A stretch of DNA of 64,000 nt from Symsagittifera roscoffensis (taxonomy: Eukaryota > Xenacoelomorpha > Acoela > Convolutidae): the NCBI RefSeq assembly GCF_963678635.1, contig NC_087069.1:30420776-30484775 (forward strand), written 5' to 3'. A program made the translations under genes and the position numbers. Positions 30,728 through 41,969 of the stretch are shown here, piece by piece. How positions within the stretch are numbered: the first letter of the stretch is position 1; each line of letters begins with the position of its first letter. The notes beneath the pieces were generated by a model. That model ran no database searches. It had not been told where the DNA came from and saw only the letters and a list, made by a program, of their open reading frames with translations.

Positions 30728-33437
30728 TGCGATTGTTGTTCTAGCTGGTATCATATCAGTTGCGTAAATTTTTCTCATAGCGACTCTAAGATAACCCAAT
30801 GGTTTCAGTGTCCTTTATGCGTTGATGAAAATTCTGTTAATAAAGCAACAATAGACAATGATTTAGTGCTAGACATTTATGTTAATACAGTCATCTCAAA
30901 TGTCCGAGTACTAAAGAGAGTACCAAAAGACTTGCGTGTTCCCTTGGCGGAAAGTCTGTCTTACAAAATAATTGACATCGTCTACAATACAGAAGATGTT
31001 ACAAAATGGCTAATTTTTTTAAGGTCGTTCTTGTTTTTTTTTGGAGCAACCGAAAAGAAGTGGACGCAGACAAACCAGAAGCATGAGCTCTTTGATAAAT
31101 AAAAAAAATCGAGCAAATGACGTGTTATTTCCAAAACCCCATCCCCAAGTTCCAAGCCCGCCTCTGACTGAACTCGAGCAGAGAATAAAGCTAATAGGTA
31201 GTAAGCTCCATGAACGAAATGTCAAGGGAGAAATAAGGCTTGCTGCTTCGGATGACAAAATTGCTCCTTCTTCAACTGATAACTATCAAAACTTGTTGTC
31301 TAAGCACCCTCAGCCAGCGAGCCAAGTTTGCCGCTCCAAATTCAGAAAATTTGGATAGTTTTTTGGTAGCCGATTTCGACCCATACAAAGCGATAGTGTC
31401 CTTTTCGAACGGATCAGCAGCAGGTCCAGATAAAGTAGTTCCTCAAATTTTTAAAGATGTTGTTAGTAAGTCGAATGGCAGTGCGGGACTTAATTTTCTG
31501 AAATCGATTACTAAGCTGATAAACCACATTGGTGATGGCTAAATACCCGAACCCCTAAGACCTTTCTTTTTTGGCGCAAAGCTTATCGCCCTCATAAAGA
31601 TAGACGGAGGGTTGAGACCGATTGCCATAGGCAACACGCTGAGACGTATCGCGTCTAAAGGCGCTGGAAGCAAGGCCCTCTCCGAGCGACAAAATGTTTT
31701 CGGAAACGCACAGGTAGGATGCGGTACCAACCGAAGAGCAGAAATAGCCTCACACTCGTTTCGAAACCTAATTGAACGCGACGACTATCCAAAATGCACT
31801 GTTAAATTAAAACTAGATTTTAAGAATGCCTTTAACTCTCTAAATAGAGAAACAATGCTGAATCATGTTTATTCAAATCGCCCCACCCTTTTTTGCGGAA
31901 ACAATTCAGACACTAGTCAAACATTTGGAGTCGAAAATTAACATCTGGTATTTAGAATATGGAAAGTTAACCGACGACTATAAGGTAGTACTCCGGGACC
32001 TTAAAAACATTCTGAAATCGGAACAAATTTACGGCCTGAGCTTGAACACTGAGAAGTGCAAACTTTGTTTTTTGGGACCGACTACGATTACACAAAATAA
32101 TTCAATTTTTAACACATTTTCGAAAAATATGTCCCAAAATAAGAATAAAAACAAAAACAGAACTCCTCATTTTGAGATCTCCAATCGGCGAACTTTGCCG
32201 AAAAGAGTTGCTCGACGAAAAAATTAAGGAGCTTGAAAAAATCTCGGATGTCCTTGACAAACTAGACGCCCATTATGGTTTTTACCTCCTGAAAAATTGC
32301 TTTAGCATGCCAAAACTCCTACATCTTTTGCGTAAGAGACCTTTTTTTTCAAAATGATTTTTTGGAACGCTACGTCAAATTACTAAGAAATTACTACGTC
32401 AAATTACTAGGAACGCTACAAAAATGGCAGCCAAAGGTAGCTTGGGCGTTTCTTGCGCTCGTCTACTCGCTTTACCTGCTTTCGTAGCCTCAGCAGTAGG
32501 ACAAAAAAGATGCCTTGAGCGAAATCTTTGATTTGGAGCATGTGGATGGAACCTATGATGATGCGCTTAAACGGTGGTTTGAACTTGGAAAAATCGAAAT
32601 GGCTCCGGAAAATGAAATCCAAAAAATTGGACGGATCCAATTTTTGACAGCGAAATTGCAGACTTGATTTTACGATTCGAACCAACGGACGTAAAAAAAT
32701 TCATTTCGTTCCCAAATAGATTTGGCTCCCAATGGTTGAACGTCATCCCGTGCAAAAATTTAAGGTTAAAACTGTCTAACCAACCACTCAGAATTGCAAT
32801 AGGACTTCGATGAGGCTGAAAAATATGCAAACGGCATAAATGTGTGTGCGGAAAAGACGTTACCGAGGATGGTTGGCATGATATTTCTTGCCTCAAAAGT
32901 GCAGGGAGGTTCTCTAGGCATTCAGACCTGAATGCCCTTATAAAGCAGAGTTTATCTTCTATCCAGATTTTGTCTGTTTTAGAACCACGACACCTCTACA
33001 GTACCTATCAGAAGCGACCAGACTGTTTGACGCTAGTTCCATGGGCTGTGGGTAAGCAGCTCTTGTGGGATGTAACGGTGGTAGACCCCTTAGCTCCCTG
33101 CAAGATTATTGCCGGGTCAATTTGTAACCCTGTTGCGGAAGAACAAAAAAAATGACAAGTATAAAGATCTTGTAGATGATGGTTATCTTTTTCAACCGCT
33201 AGCTTTTGAGATTCAGGGCGCGGCCGGCCCCAGCACAGAATTTTTTTGAGCAAGCTTTGTAAGAACCTAAGCATATGCATTGAGGAACTTAGAGCAGGCA
33301 GCTTTTTAAAACAGAAAATCTCTCTGGCAATACAGATTGCGAACGCCGCTTGCGTACTCGGAACATTGAATGACAAAATAACTCTCGACGAACTTGTATA
33401 TTATATTTTCTCGTGTCGAATTGCGTGTTTTTATTGA
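30728..33437 (+). pseudogene. RLE-type non-LTR retrotransposon C1 (PHD-like finger, RT, nuclease)
   Basis: A PHD-like finger remnant (CDCCSSWYHISC, then CPLC at 30809-30820) is followed by RT segments in shifting frames. These are FSNGSAAGPDKVVPQIFKD (31401), DGGLRPIAIGNTLRRIASK (31603-31659), AQVGCGTNRRAEIASHSF (31711) and motif A (KLDFKNAFNSLNRETML, 31813). Motif B is deleted near 31920. Motif C is degraded (WYLEYGKL in place of a D-D pair). A C-terminal CGKD...GWH..SC zinc-binding piece and a PD-(D/E)XK-like nuclease (KRPDCLTLVPWAVGKQLLWD, 33013-33072) follow. Such restriction-like endonucleases nick target DNA. Clade not assigned. Confidence 0.7.
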
Positions 33438-33760
33438 AGAAACGTAGCCCGTATCGATTTTAATAGAAAAGGACTTAAACACTTATCATATTCTTCTATC
33501 ATTACACTTCCATATCTAGAAAATTCAAAAAATTTTGACTGGAATACGTGATGAAGGGACTCTTGACTGTAACCTCGGTTATTATGATACTTTTGACCTT
33601 CTGATTACCTATAAAAAAAAATTGTAGTACAAACCGATGTGAATATTAGCCTAATTGCTGCGATAGCCGCATTGAATAGTGAGTTTGTTCAATTTTACCT
33701 CTTGTGTAATTTCATATTAAATGCGCTTGGTTTTCCTCACAGACTTATCTTGCCATATCT
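33438..33760 (+). repeat. 3' UTR of element C1
   Basis: 33503-33690 is the direct-repeat partner of 30109-30330; both follow the end of the same coding family. No coding signal. Confidence 0.55.
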
Positions 33761-34453
33761 CGCCGTCCCAGCCGTAGGCGAGTGAAGTTTCCCTGGCGTA
33801 ACTAGACGCAAAAAGGAGTGAGCCGGTGAGTCGACCCCTCAAAACGACGTCAGGTTGTACCACTCCTTTTTTTCATCACATCCTAATTGAAAGTATTCAT
33901 AAATCACCTCAACGAGCTTCCTTTCTCGCCCCAGTTGTCTGTGTTTCAGTTAGATACCGCGATTCCGGGCAAGACTCATCCCTGAACTCTCACAGTAAAA
34001 CTAGTTATTGGGACTTCAAGGACCAAATATATCAAACCATTTCTAGTAAAATCAACAATTCACTCCTACCGCGGCGCAACGCTTCATCATCTGTTTCAAA
34101 CAGTTTTGCAATACAGACCAAAGCGCCTAAATACAGTAACAATAGTTGCTGGTTACAATAACAACAGGCTGCATCCAGAAGAATTAGAACAGCAGTGGAA
34201 AAATTTGATTAAACTCGTCACTAACAATTTTCAGCCCAAGACCCATATCATCCCCAAAACAATTCAGAACTGTAATAGCACTGTAATAGAACTATAATAG
34301 ATTTGTACACCCACATACACTCATTGTTTCGCCTAACCTCAACCTAAATCTAGCCCCTCAAATGTTCTGCCGTGATGGCATCCATTTCTCGTTCTACGGT
34401 AATGATTTCTTTACTAATTTTCTTGCAAGTATAATCTATAAACTCGCTCGCTA
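33761..34453 (+). pseudogene. SGNH-hydrolase ORF of RLE-type element D1
   Basis: On the + strand a segment reads KLVIGTSRTKYIK near 33990-34030, resembling block I with Ser kept but GDS changed to GTS. TVTIVAGYNNNRLHPEEL at about 34130-34180 is a block-III-like strand with Asn. RDGIHFSFYGNDFF at 34368-34410 is block V with the catalytic Asp and His. These three blocks in order define an SGNH hydrolase, about 150 residues across. Frame changes and stops interrupt it. It lies in front of the PHD-like finger and RT of the same element, the place where other non-LTR elements keep ORF1 esterases. It is independent of the SGNH remnant in Element A. Confidence 0.6.
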
Positions 34454-34499
34454 ACTTGACACCGTCATCCTTCCTGAAATGGCTACTCAAACACATTGC

Positions 34500-34926
34500 C
34501 TTATTTATAGAAACAGCTTCCGAGGCGGAGGTGTTTGGTGCTTCACATGTCCAGGCTATATGCATGTATAATGCTGCGGCCTAGCCCGCAGCAGTGATCG
34601 TTATGACGATTTCAGCTGTCATCGCTGCACCTCTCAATTTCATTCAGCTAACGACGCGCATGAATGGAATTCCCAACCCTAGCTACAATCACACTCCTCC
34701 AAATTCACCCTCACCCTTCCACTACCCCACTTTCACAAAACTCAAGAGAGTCCTCCACTCTCGAAACTATAACAACACAAGACCCATGGTCAAACCGCTG
34801 TCCAGAACTCCTAGAAACCACAAGGAAAATTTACTCCAAAGTGGTCCACTGGAAACCGGTCTTTATGATCTTATCAAAAAAATAAAGTTGGTTATAATTT
34901 CATTGAAACCCTCAATAGAACTCTGA
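34500..34926 (+). pseudogene. PHD-like finger and linker of element D1
   Basis: A frame at about 34525-34640 reads WCFTCPGYMHV, one stop, CCGL, then FSCHRC: C-x2-C, H, C and C-x2-C as in an eroded PHD finger. A Pro/Thr/Ser-rich linker follows (34660-34900) in two overlapping frames of 110 and 73 residues. This connects to the RT frame that opens at 34941. Confidence 0.55.
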
Positions 34927-34940
34927 ACAGCCTAATAGAA

Positions 34941-36392
34941 GTGAAGGAAAATACCTCCGCAATGCACGCAGCAATGATCTTTCCACACTTGCTACTGAGC
35001 AAAACAAAGTCCGAAAATTATGGATGTTTATCCAAGACAATTGCAAGGCGACTTAAGCAATGGCAAGACGGAGACCTGGATGGCCTAAATAACGAGGAGA
35101 AGGCGCTGCAAATGCGCTTCACAAAAGGAAGTAGAAGAAAAACTGAAACTGAAGCACAACAGTTCAATAAACTAATGAATACTGGTAAAATATCAAGCGC
35201 AATAGCAAAACTAACAGATACATCCAAAGGCGTTCTTTCACGCGACGAGATCGTCAAATGTAAAACATTAGAACAGACTCTTATAGAGAGGCACCCACCA
35301 TCTGAACCAATTGATGACAACTATACAACACCAGTCTCAAAGGAAACAATTCCCTTCCATCCATCAATATTTGATGAAATAAACGGTCAACATATTAAGA
35401 AAGCAGCCATAGGAACGCATGGATCTCATGGACCATCTTTCCTTGATGCAAATGAACTTAGACGAATTTTAACACACTTCGGGCAACAATCAATTGAAAT
35501 TTCGAAAACAATTGCTAAAATTGCAAGAAAATTGGCTAACGAAGAACTAAATCCAGAACTACTGGAACCATATAGCGCATGTAGGTTAATACCCTTAGAT
35601 AAAAATCCAGGAGTAAGACCCATAGGCATAGGAGAAGTTATGCGTAGGATAATGGGACGAACAATAACCAAATGCCTAAAAAATGAACTCATGTCGGTCG
35701 GTTCAAACTATCAACTCTGTCTAGGACAGAAACGTGGCATTGATTATTCGATCCACACGCCAAGAGATCAATACAGCAAAACCTCCGCCGATGCTGTTTT
35801 ATTGATAGTTGCCGAAAACGCTTTCAACTCGCTAAACCGAAAGTTAGCATTGAAAAACATCGAAAATACCTGCCCATCTCTGTTAACCGCGATTAACAAC
35901 TCCTACTCAAATCCATCTAAACTGTTCGTTAACAAAAAAACCATGTACTCTCAAGAGGGGACAACCCAGGGGGATCCACTAGCAATGGCCATGTACGGTC
36001 TAGCCATAAAACCCCTCATAAAACTTTTATCAGTAGACAGCGTAACCCAGAAATGGCACGCAAACGACGGAAACGCAGTCGATAATTTAAGCAATCTACG
36101 AACTGTCCTCGATAAAAATGTATCACGAGGTAAATTTTCTTGCTACTATGTTAAAGCATCCAAATGCCAACTCATTATCAAAGATAAAAAATTCGGTGAA
36201 GCTGAGAAAGTTTTCGAAAAAACAGGAATCACTATAAAAGCAGGCGCCCGACTGCTTGGTTCAGTTATAGGAACAGAATTTGAATGTAAAAAATTCCTCG
36301 AATTTCAACTGAATGAGCAATTCGAAATTTTGAAAAAAATTTACAAAAAATTGCTAAAACCTCCTCCAAAACGTTTATGCCTGCTATACTAA
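34941..36392 (+). CDS. Reverse transcriptase of element D1, 483-codon open frame, catalytic Asp altered
   Basis: Open from 34941 (GTG; first ATG about 21 nt on) to the TAA at 36390, the longest sense frame of the D family. RT landmarks: GKISSAIAKLTDTSKGVL (residues ~77-94), NPGVRPIGIGEVMRRIMG (~223-240), the motif A region LLIVAENAFNSLNR (~287-300), motif B QEGTTQGDPLAMAMYGL, and motif C WHANDGNAVDNL. In this family motif A normally has Asp where Val290 (GTT, 35808) stands, and motif C is A-D-D where Asn375 (AAC, 36063) is the first of the pair. Both are single-base changes. The enzyme is therefore predicted inactive although the frame is intact. It shares the RPIGIGEVMRR and EGTTQGDP signatures with RLE-type non-LTR elements. 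Confidence 0.75.
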   Translation: MKENTSAMHAAMIFPHLLLSKTKSENYGCLSKTIARRLKQWQDGDLDGLNNEEKALQMRFTKGSRRKTETEAQQFNKLMNTGKISSAIAKLTDTSKGVLSRDEIVKCKTLEQTLIERHPPSEPIDDNYTTPVSKETIPFHPSIFDEINGQHIKKAAIGTHGSHGPSFLDANELRRILTHFGQQSIEISKTIAKIARKLANEELNPELLEPYSACRLIPLDKNPGVRPIGIGEVMRRIMGRTITKCLKNELMSVGSNYQLCLGQKRGIDYSIHTPRDQYSKTSADAVLLIVAENAFNSLNRKLALKNIENTCPSLLTAINNSYSNPSKLFVNKKTMYSQEGTTQGDPLAMAMYGLAIKPLIKLLSVDSVTQKWHANDGNAVDNLSNLRTVLDKNVSRGKFSCYYVKASKCQLIIKDKKFGEAEKVFEKTGITIKAGARLLGSVIGTEFECKKFLEFQLNEQFEILKKIYKKLLKPPPKRLCLLY

Positions 36393-37548
36393 CGGAGTTC
36401 AAGAAAAGCTTTCATTTCTTACCTGAACAACGCTCAACACTATGGAAAACTTATAAATATGTGAAAAGATTATCAAAGAACATTTAATTCCTAACCTAAT
36501 CGGTAAAGACACATTGAACCCCCAGTTCCGTGAGATATCTTCCTTACCCCTTAAAATGGGCGGCCTTAACCTCAAGCTGCCATCCGATCATGAAAGCTAT
36601 CTAGAATGGTCTAAGGAAACATCACTAGTACTGGAATCTCAAGATCCTGCTACAGCAACAACACAGCAAGGAAAAATATGTACGAAAAAAATTGAAAGCT
36701 GATCGAACAAACCGAAAGAAAACAAACTCATGAACTCCTTAGATGAAACAGATAAATACGCAATCGACCTGGCCTCTGAGAAGGGAGCCTCTAACTGGCT
36801 CAACGCTTTGCCATTGATTAGATATAAATTGAACCTGAATAAATCACAATTCAGAGATGGTATTTACCTAAGATACGGATAAGAACCGACCAAAACCCCA
36901 CTCATTGGTGCATGTGGTGCTAATTTCATTTTGACACATGCGCTACACTGTGCAAAGGGCGGTTACACACTCATAAGACACAATGAAATCAGAGACACAT
37001 TCGCCAACCTCATGAACGAGGTTTGCCATGACGTCGAGATTGAGCCGAAACTTCAGCTGTTGCAAGTCGAAAGCTTTGTCAACATATCAACTACAACTGA
37101 AAAAGAGGCACGACTTGACATTAAGGCAAACGGACTCTGGTGTTCACGATTTAGCCGCGCTTTCTTTGATGTGAAATTTTTTAACCCCTATGCCAGAACA
37201 TCGCGAAAACTGCATAGAGACGCATGCAAATACCACGAAACGCTGAAGAACTCCAAATATCAGCAAAGAAAGTCAAACGTAGAGCAGAGTAGCTTCTGCC
37301 CGCTAATTTTCGGATGCACCGGTGGTGCTGCTCCAACAGCTACGCGGACTATGCAGCGATTAGCCGAAAAACTAAGTGAAAAAAGACAAGAAAGCTATCC
37401 AGAATCTATTAACTACATAAGAACTAAAATAAGCTTCGCGCTCCTGAGGAGTTCTATATTTTGTATAAGGGGGTGCAGATCGCTACGCAAAGTTCAATTT
37501 ATCGACAACTCCATAAGCGCTATTGTAGAGGAAGGACGGCTAAGATAA
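36393..37548 (+). pseudogene. C-terminal region and PD-(D/E)XK-like nuclease of element D1
   Basis: After the RT stop, frames at 36514-36702 (LPLKMGGLNLKLPSDH, a conserved post-RT segment) and 36931-37548 (205 residues) continue the element. The latter has HALHCAKGGYTLIRHNEIRD, then EIEPKLQLL, EARLDIKANGLW and FFDVKFFNPYA. This matches the R-H-N...E...LD-x...D-V pattern of a restriction-like endonuclease following a zinc-binding motif. The stretch 36703-36930 has stops. Last stop at 37546. Confidence 0.65.
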
Positions 37549-37960
37549 ATTAACCTTACGACGATGCATTTATTGCTGATTTATGACTTCATTAATAAAT
37601 TGATACAGCTTGCTGATATCCAGCATGTGCCTATCCAGCTTGTGCACTTACCGTAACTAAACGCAAGGGCCGTGTTTTTTTTTGTTTTTTTTTTTAAATT
37701 TTGTCAACGAAGAATTTCAAGTAGTCGCACTCTTATTGCTATCTAAATCAAAGAAAGCAAAATTATTACGCAAACAAAATGTTTTCTGTCTTCTGGAATT
37801 TTTATTCGCTGAGTTTCCAACAGAAATAGGATATCATTTCAAGATTATTAGTCCAAATTTTGTGACGAATTTGCCTTTGTAGACATATTTTGTTTATTTG
37901 ATAGTCAATTCAACTAGAAAGTTTGAGTTGTTCGGTTATACGTGAATGCGGCCATGTGGG
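37549..37960. other. AT-rich DNA between D1 and the PDZD11-like gene
   Basis: It holds the probable 3' end of D1 (to about 37660) followed by a T-rich tract (37674-37698). The 66-residue frame at 37682-37882 looks random. The rest should contain the host promoter. Confidence 0.4.
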
Positions 37961-37971
37961 TACGCACTGCT

Positions 37972-37978
37972 TATAAAA
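37972..37978 (+). promoter_or_regulatory. Candidate TATA box of the PDZD11-like gene
   Basis: TATAAAA lies 71 nt before the start codon at 38049, a spacing that leaves a short 5' UTR. It stands in AT-rich DNA, so chance occurrence is possible. Confidence 0.3.
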
Positions 37979-38048
37979 TATCCACCATTTTGGGACAACT
38001 GGTGTTTTCTAGTTTTTGTTTGTCAGTGAACTTTATTTTCGTGGAAAG

Positions 38049-38611
38049 ATGGCGCGCGAATACTTTGAGCGCCAGAGTTCTATGAAACGATCGAGTGTAA
38101 GAAGTTCATCCGCTGACCCGCTATGGCGAAACAGTAGGGTTCCGTCTTTTCAAGACGTAACAGATCATTTCCCTCCGTCTTCACAGCTGAAAAATCAAAA
38201 CTTTGTCGATCCAAATTACCGCGACCCGAGAAAAAGATCACCCGATCAAGATCAGCAATATCATCGATCACAAAACTTGCCACTCAATCGTGGTGTTGTT
38301 AAAAATCAGAATAATATTCAGTACGATTCACACAATGCCCGACAAGATGGTGCATTACAGAGACCCTACGACGATTGGTTTCATGATGAACGTGAGGTTG
38401 ATAGGAGAATGCAGATGCGTCGTGATATTGACGCGGATGACAGGATACGTGTAGTATTACCAGCGTATCTACCGCCACCTAGATGGTTGCCTCCAGATAT
38501 GCGAACGGTGAATTCAGATTACGAAATAGACGAAACTATCTTCATGCCCAGAAAAGTAACTCTCGTGAAAGGGAAAGCTGGTCAAGTTTTCGGATTTGAT
38601 ATTCGAGGAGG
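38049..38611 (+). CDS. PDZD11: PDZD11-like protein, exon 1
   Basis: The ATG at 38049 (AAAGATGG context) opens 187 codons plus two bases. The exon ends at 38611, before the donor GTAAGT (38612); the next in-frame codon would be a stop. Residues 1-130 form a polar, low-complexity N-terminal extension (Ser, Arg, Asp, Gln), not present in the 140-residue vertebrate protein. Residues ~134-149 (RVVLPAYLPPPRWLPP) match the Pro-rich segment that in vertebrate PDZD11 binds the WW domains of PLEKHA proteins at junctions. Residues ~168-188 start the PDZ domain with a VFGFDIRGG carboxylate-binding loop. Splicing in phase 2 to 52633 completes the fold. Total protein 274 residues. PDZD11 is a cytoplasmic adaptor binding C-termini of membrane transporters. 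Confidence 0.85.
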
Positions 38612-38957
38612 GTAAGTGTTTTGAAAGATTTGGAGCGTTACCCTTGCGATTAGCAAGGGTATTGGAACCGTGTATTAAGTTTTTTTTTTGCTAAGAACTT
38701 CAGAAATTTTAACACGTTGCGTCATTTCAGCACGTGACATGTTCGTACTGATCTCTTCGGTACTGGTCGGCCTATTTAAAGCGATCGATGCTGTGTAGAT
38801 GGTCCATCAATTTTTTGAAAAGTTTTTCGCCGAAAAAAATTGGTTGGTTTTCAGTTTATTGGATTTCGGCTTTTATGTCGGTTTTCATACCTATTTTTTT
38901 TCTTTTGATTCGGGTGTTTTTTTGAGGATTATTTAGCTGACAATAAATTTTCAAAAG

Positions 38958-39135
38958 CTTAAAATAAACCTCACACACCCTCTTTAAAAACCAAGAAAAA
39001 ATGTTTTTTTTTTCCTCCAGAACATGTTTTTCATATACTTCTCTTGGTTTCTTTTGAAGTGACAGGGGTCCGTGCACAGGTTGGATAGGGCCATACCAAC
39101 GCTATTTAAATACATCGGCAAAATAGTATGAATAA
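38958..39135. repeat. Direct repeat bordering element D2, left copy
   Basis: The block CCTCACACACCCTCTTTAAA, an AAAAAATGTTTTT-type run, and GGATAGGGCCATACC recur in the same order at 41970-42150. The two copies are 3 kb apart and bracket the antisense D2 element. Confidence 0.6.
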
Positions 39136-39239
39136 ATCAAATCGATTTTAAAGCATCCAGAGAAGTATTAATTAAAATCGACCCTCCTCGATTATAGCAC
39201 TAATGGAATTGTCTATGTTGTATGTATAAGTTTTTTGCA

Positions 39240-41930
39240 GCTCCTCTAGTACACGCAAAAATTCCTTGTCCAGAATTCTTTGTTGGTTTTTTAATGGTTT
39301 GACTCTTGATATTTGTTGGCGTCATATACTTTTAGGGCACGATTTAGCATGGGGTTTGAAATTTTTACATCGAAAAAGTTCGGCTGAATTGGCCTCCCCA
39401 GAGTCCTTTTGCCTTGATGCCAAGTCGAGCGTCATCTTCAGTAGTGGTTGTTTTGTTGTGAAAGCTTTTGCTTTCCAACTACTGTAGTTTCGGTTCTATC
39501 TCAACCTCATGGCATACTTGTCCAGGAGTGTCGCAAAGGACTTCATTGTCTTACATGAGCGTATCCACCTATTGGGCAGTCTAGAGAGTGGGTCAGTGTA
39601 AACGGTTGTCCACATGGGCATGTATGTGGGGTGTTTGGTGGTTCCTATCCATATCTCAGTTGTAAATCATCTGTGAACTCTGATTTTTTGAAAGAAAAGT
39701 TTACCTTTTTAAAGGTAGCACGATTAGCCAGTTCGTTGCTCCTTTCTGTGATGCTAGTTTTATTTTTTAGCTTTCTTTTCTGATGAGCAGTTTTCAATAA
39801 TTTTAGCCTTTTTCAGGAGTGTGATGTTCTGTCTCAGTTTTGATGTTCCTTTTAATCAGAGTTTTCCGTTTCAGCGCTATCTGGATCACTGTTTTCTAAT
39901 GGATCACAAATGGCTCGTTACCACTCATAGTTGCCGGAAAAGTCCGTGTTACTGATGAGTTCTAATCCTCTATTTGTAGTGGTAGTGCAAAAAGACTGCG
40001 ATCTTCATAGGGTATATGAGTTTTACGTGTAAAACTAGGAAGTAGCCGTTGTCTCAAGTTTTTCACAGTTTCATCAATTTTTTTTAAAAAGCTTCCGGAG
40101 TTGTTCTGCTCAGTAAGTTTTTTTTTTAAAAACTCCTTTTGCTTAGCAGGAGTACGCATTTTATGGTGATGTTTTAGCTATTTTGGAAAGCTTTTCAGTT
40201 AGGGTAGTTGTCTTTTCAATTTCGCTTTCCATGTATTTATCGCATGCTGACGTGTTGTTGACATACAAGTTTGAGGGATGTTTATATGAGTTGAGCAGCG
40301 CAGGTTGTAGCGCCGGATAAAGGACTTCTCCATTTTTAGAGCAAGTTCTCTATCGAGCGAGTTGAAGGCATCAATTACTAGTATGCGTCCGTTTCCGTTT
40401 TTTTTAGACTCATGCCTCAAGCTATGGATAGCATATTCGATTCCACATTTCTGGCCTAAGCAGAGTTGGAATTTTTTTTGCGAGGTTTTTAAGGTCTGAT
40501 TTTATACATTGGGTAATTGTTTTGCAATTGTTCGTCTCAGAACGTTGCCTATACCCAGGGGGGGGGGGGCGGATTTTCAAAAAATTTTCGAAAATTTTGA
40601 CGGCCTTTTTTTAAGTTGACTAAATTGTCGATCAAATTGATTGTTCGTGAACTCCCAAAGCACTATTTTGCCCTTATTTTGGCTAAATTTTTGGGCACTT
40701 ACTGCCGTTTTTGGGCACTTTTTGAAAAATTTTGACAAAAAATTGCGTTTTTTTGGCGCGCGCTCACCCTCCAAGTTAGTATATATTGGCACCGCAGGCG
40801 CCTTCAAAAAATATTAGGGTCGGTCAGCCAAAAATGGATTTCTGAAAAAGTATCAAAGGGGGGACCCTTTGGGTCGGCAGGGGGTCGAATCGTCCCCGCC
40901 CCCCTAAATCCGCCCCTGCCTAAACCAATCGGCCTTGCCCCTAGATTTTTGTCCAGAGATATCATTCGACACAAATTGTACATCGTTAGGTTTTCATGGA
41001 GGAGAACTTTACTTCTTGATATTGTATAGGATAGCTTTTCAACTGCTTTTCAAAGCTCCGTGGATGTCTGGTTGAAGTGTGCTAACATCCTTCTCCATTC
41101 GCACGCATCTACACCTGAGGGACCGTGGCTTCCGTGCGTTTTCAGGGTTGATATTCGTAATGTCTTGGCGTTTATTTGTTCGAATATAGAGGGGTGGTAT
41201 GGCATTGTGTCTTCAGTTACTTAAGCTATATAGTTAGTGTTCGCTGCTTTGGCTTGGGGGTGTTTTTCTTTCAAGATACCAAGGACTGTTCGTCTTCAAT
41301 GACTTCGTTTAGGGGAAGTACTCCTTTTGTTTTCTTGTCTGAAAGGCAGTCAATGGCGGAAGATATTTTGCCTATACTCGCTAGTTTTGTCGAATGTCTA
41401 ATTTCCTCGTTTACTTTGCACTTCTTTTGTTTTGGATGTCGAATTTGGAGAGCTTCCGCTTTAGTGAAAACTGTGTCTTCTCGGCTTTGCTTCCACAAAA
41501 TTATGCGGTGGCTCAGAGTTTTATATTTCGTTACGTTTGTTTCTGATTAAGTTTTGGGGAGCAGCAGATATTGGAGAAGCATAGCTGTTTTCATTGTGAC
41601 GGTAGAATTTGGTGTTTCTTCTACTAATGACAACAGCTGCTGGCCCAGTACTTCTATGAATTGGAAACCGGGCTTGTTCTTGCTCAGAACTGTGAAATGA
41701 GGTTTCCAGTTAACGACATTTTTGTATATGTCTTTCCTTTTAAATTCTTGGTTGATAAGTTTCCAGTGGGATCAGAGGGAACTGTAGTGATTACTGGGGG
41801 TGATGGATTAGATTGTGTTGCGTCGGGCAATACGTTTGTTTTGGATGTTGTCGGTGATGTTTCTTCTTGAGTTGTGATGGGGGCTCTGCTTGATATATTT
41901 TGCTGATTGTTTTGAAAATGCATCTCTTCT
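39240..41930 (-). pseudogene. Antisense copy of the D-family non-LTR element (D2)
   Basis: Minus-strand reading from right to left gives a Thr/Pro-rich linker (41923-41684), a GKISSAIDCLSDKKTKGVL segment (41400-41300), RPIGL then NVLRRTIAKQL split by an insertion (40930-40500), LCLGQKCGIEYAI (40450) and motif A ILVIDAFNSLDRELAL, which keeps its Asp (40390-40340). The C-terminal endonuclease remnant KANGLW-like sequence is at 39440-39340. The order equals that of D1. Many stops. A MITE (40556-40918) splits the RT. It lies antisense within the host intron. Confidence 0.65.
40556..40918. mobile_element. 363-bp hAT-type MITE
   Basis: Termini are CAGGGG...GCGGATTTT and TAAATCCGCCCCTG, i.e. inverted CAGGGGCGGATTTA ends, with an expanded G-run at the left. 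Flanks are CCTATACC (40548-40555) and CCTAAACC (40919-40926), an 8-bp target duplication with one mismatch, the length made by hAT transposases. It interrupts the D2 RT between the RPIGL and NVLRR segments, so it is younger than D2. No coding capacity. Confidence 0.8.
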
Positions 41931-41969
41931 AGACATGTTTTTTTTATAAATTAGTTTTTTTTATTTAAG

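Noticed and set aside
37682-37882. 66-residue frame before the PDZD11-like gene as an upstream exon
   Set aside because: Begins in a T-tract, has random composition and no donor site leading to 38049.
40561-40571. G-run as quadruplex regulatory element
   Set aside because: It is the expanded end of a MITE; runs at 44235 and 45422 are likewise inside or at the ends of mobile elements.
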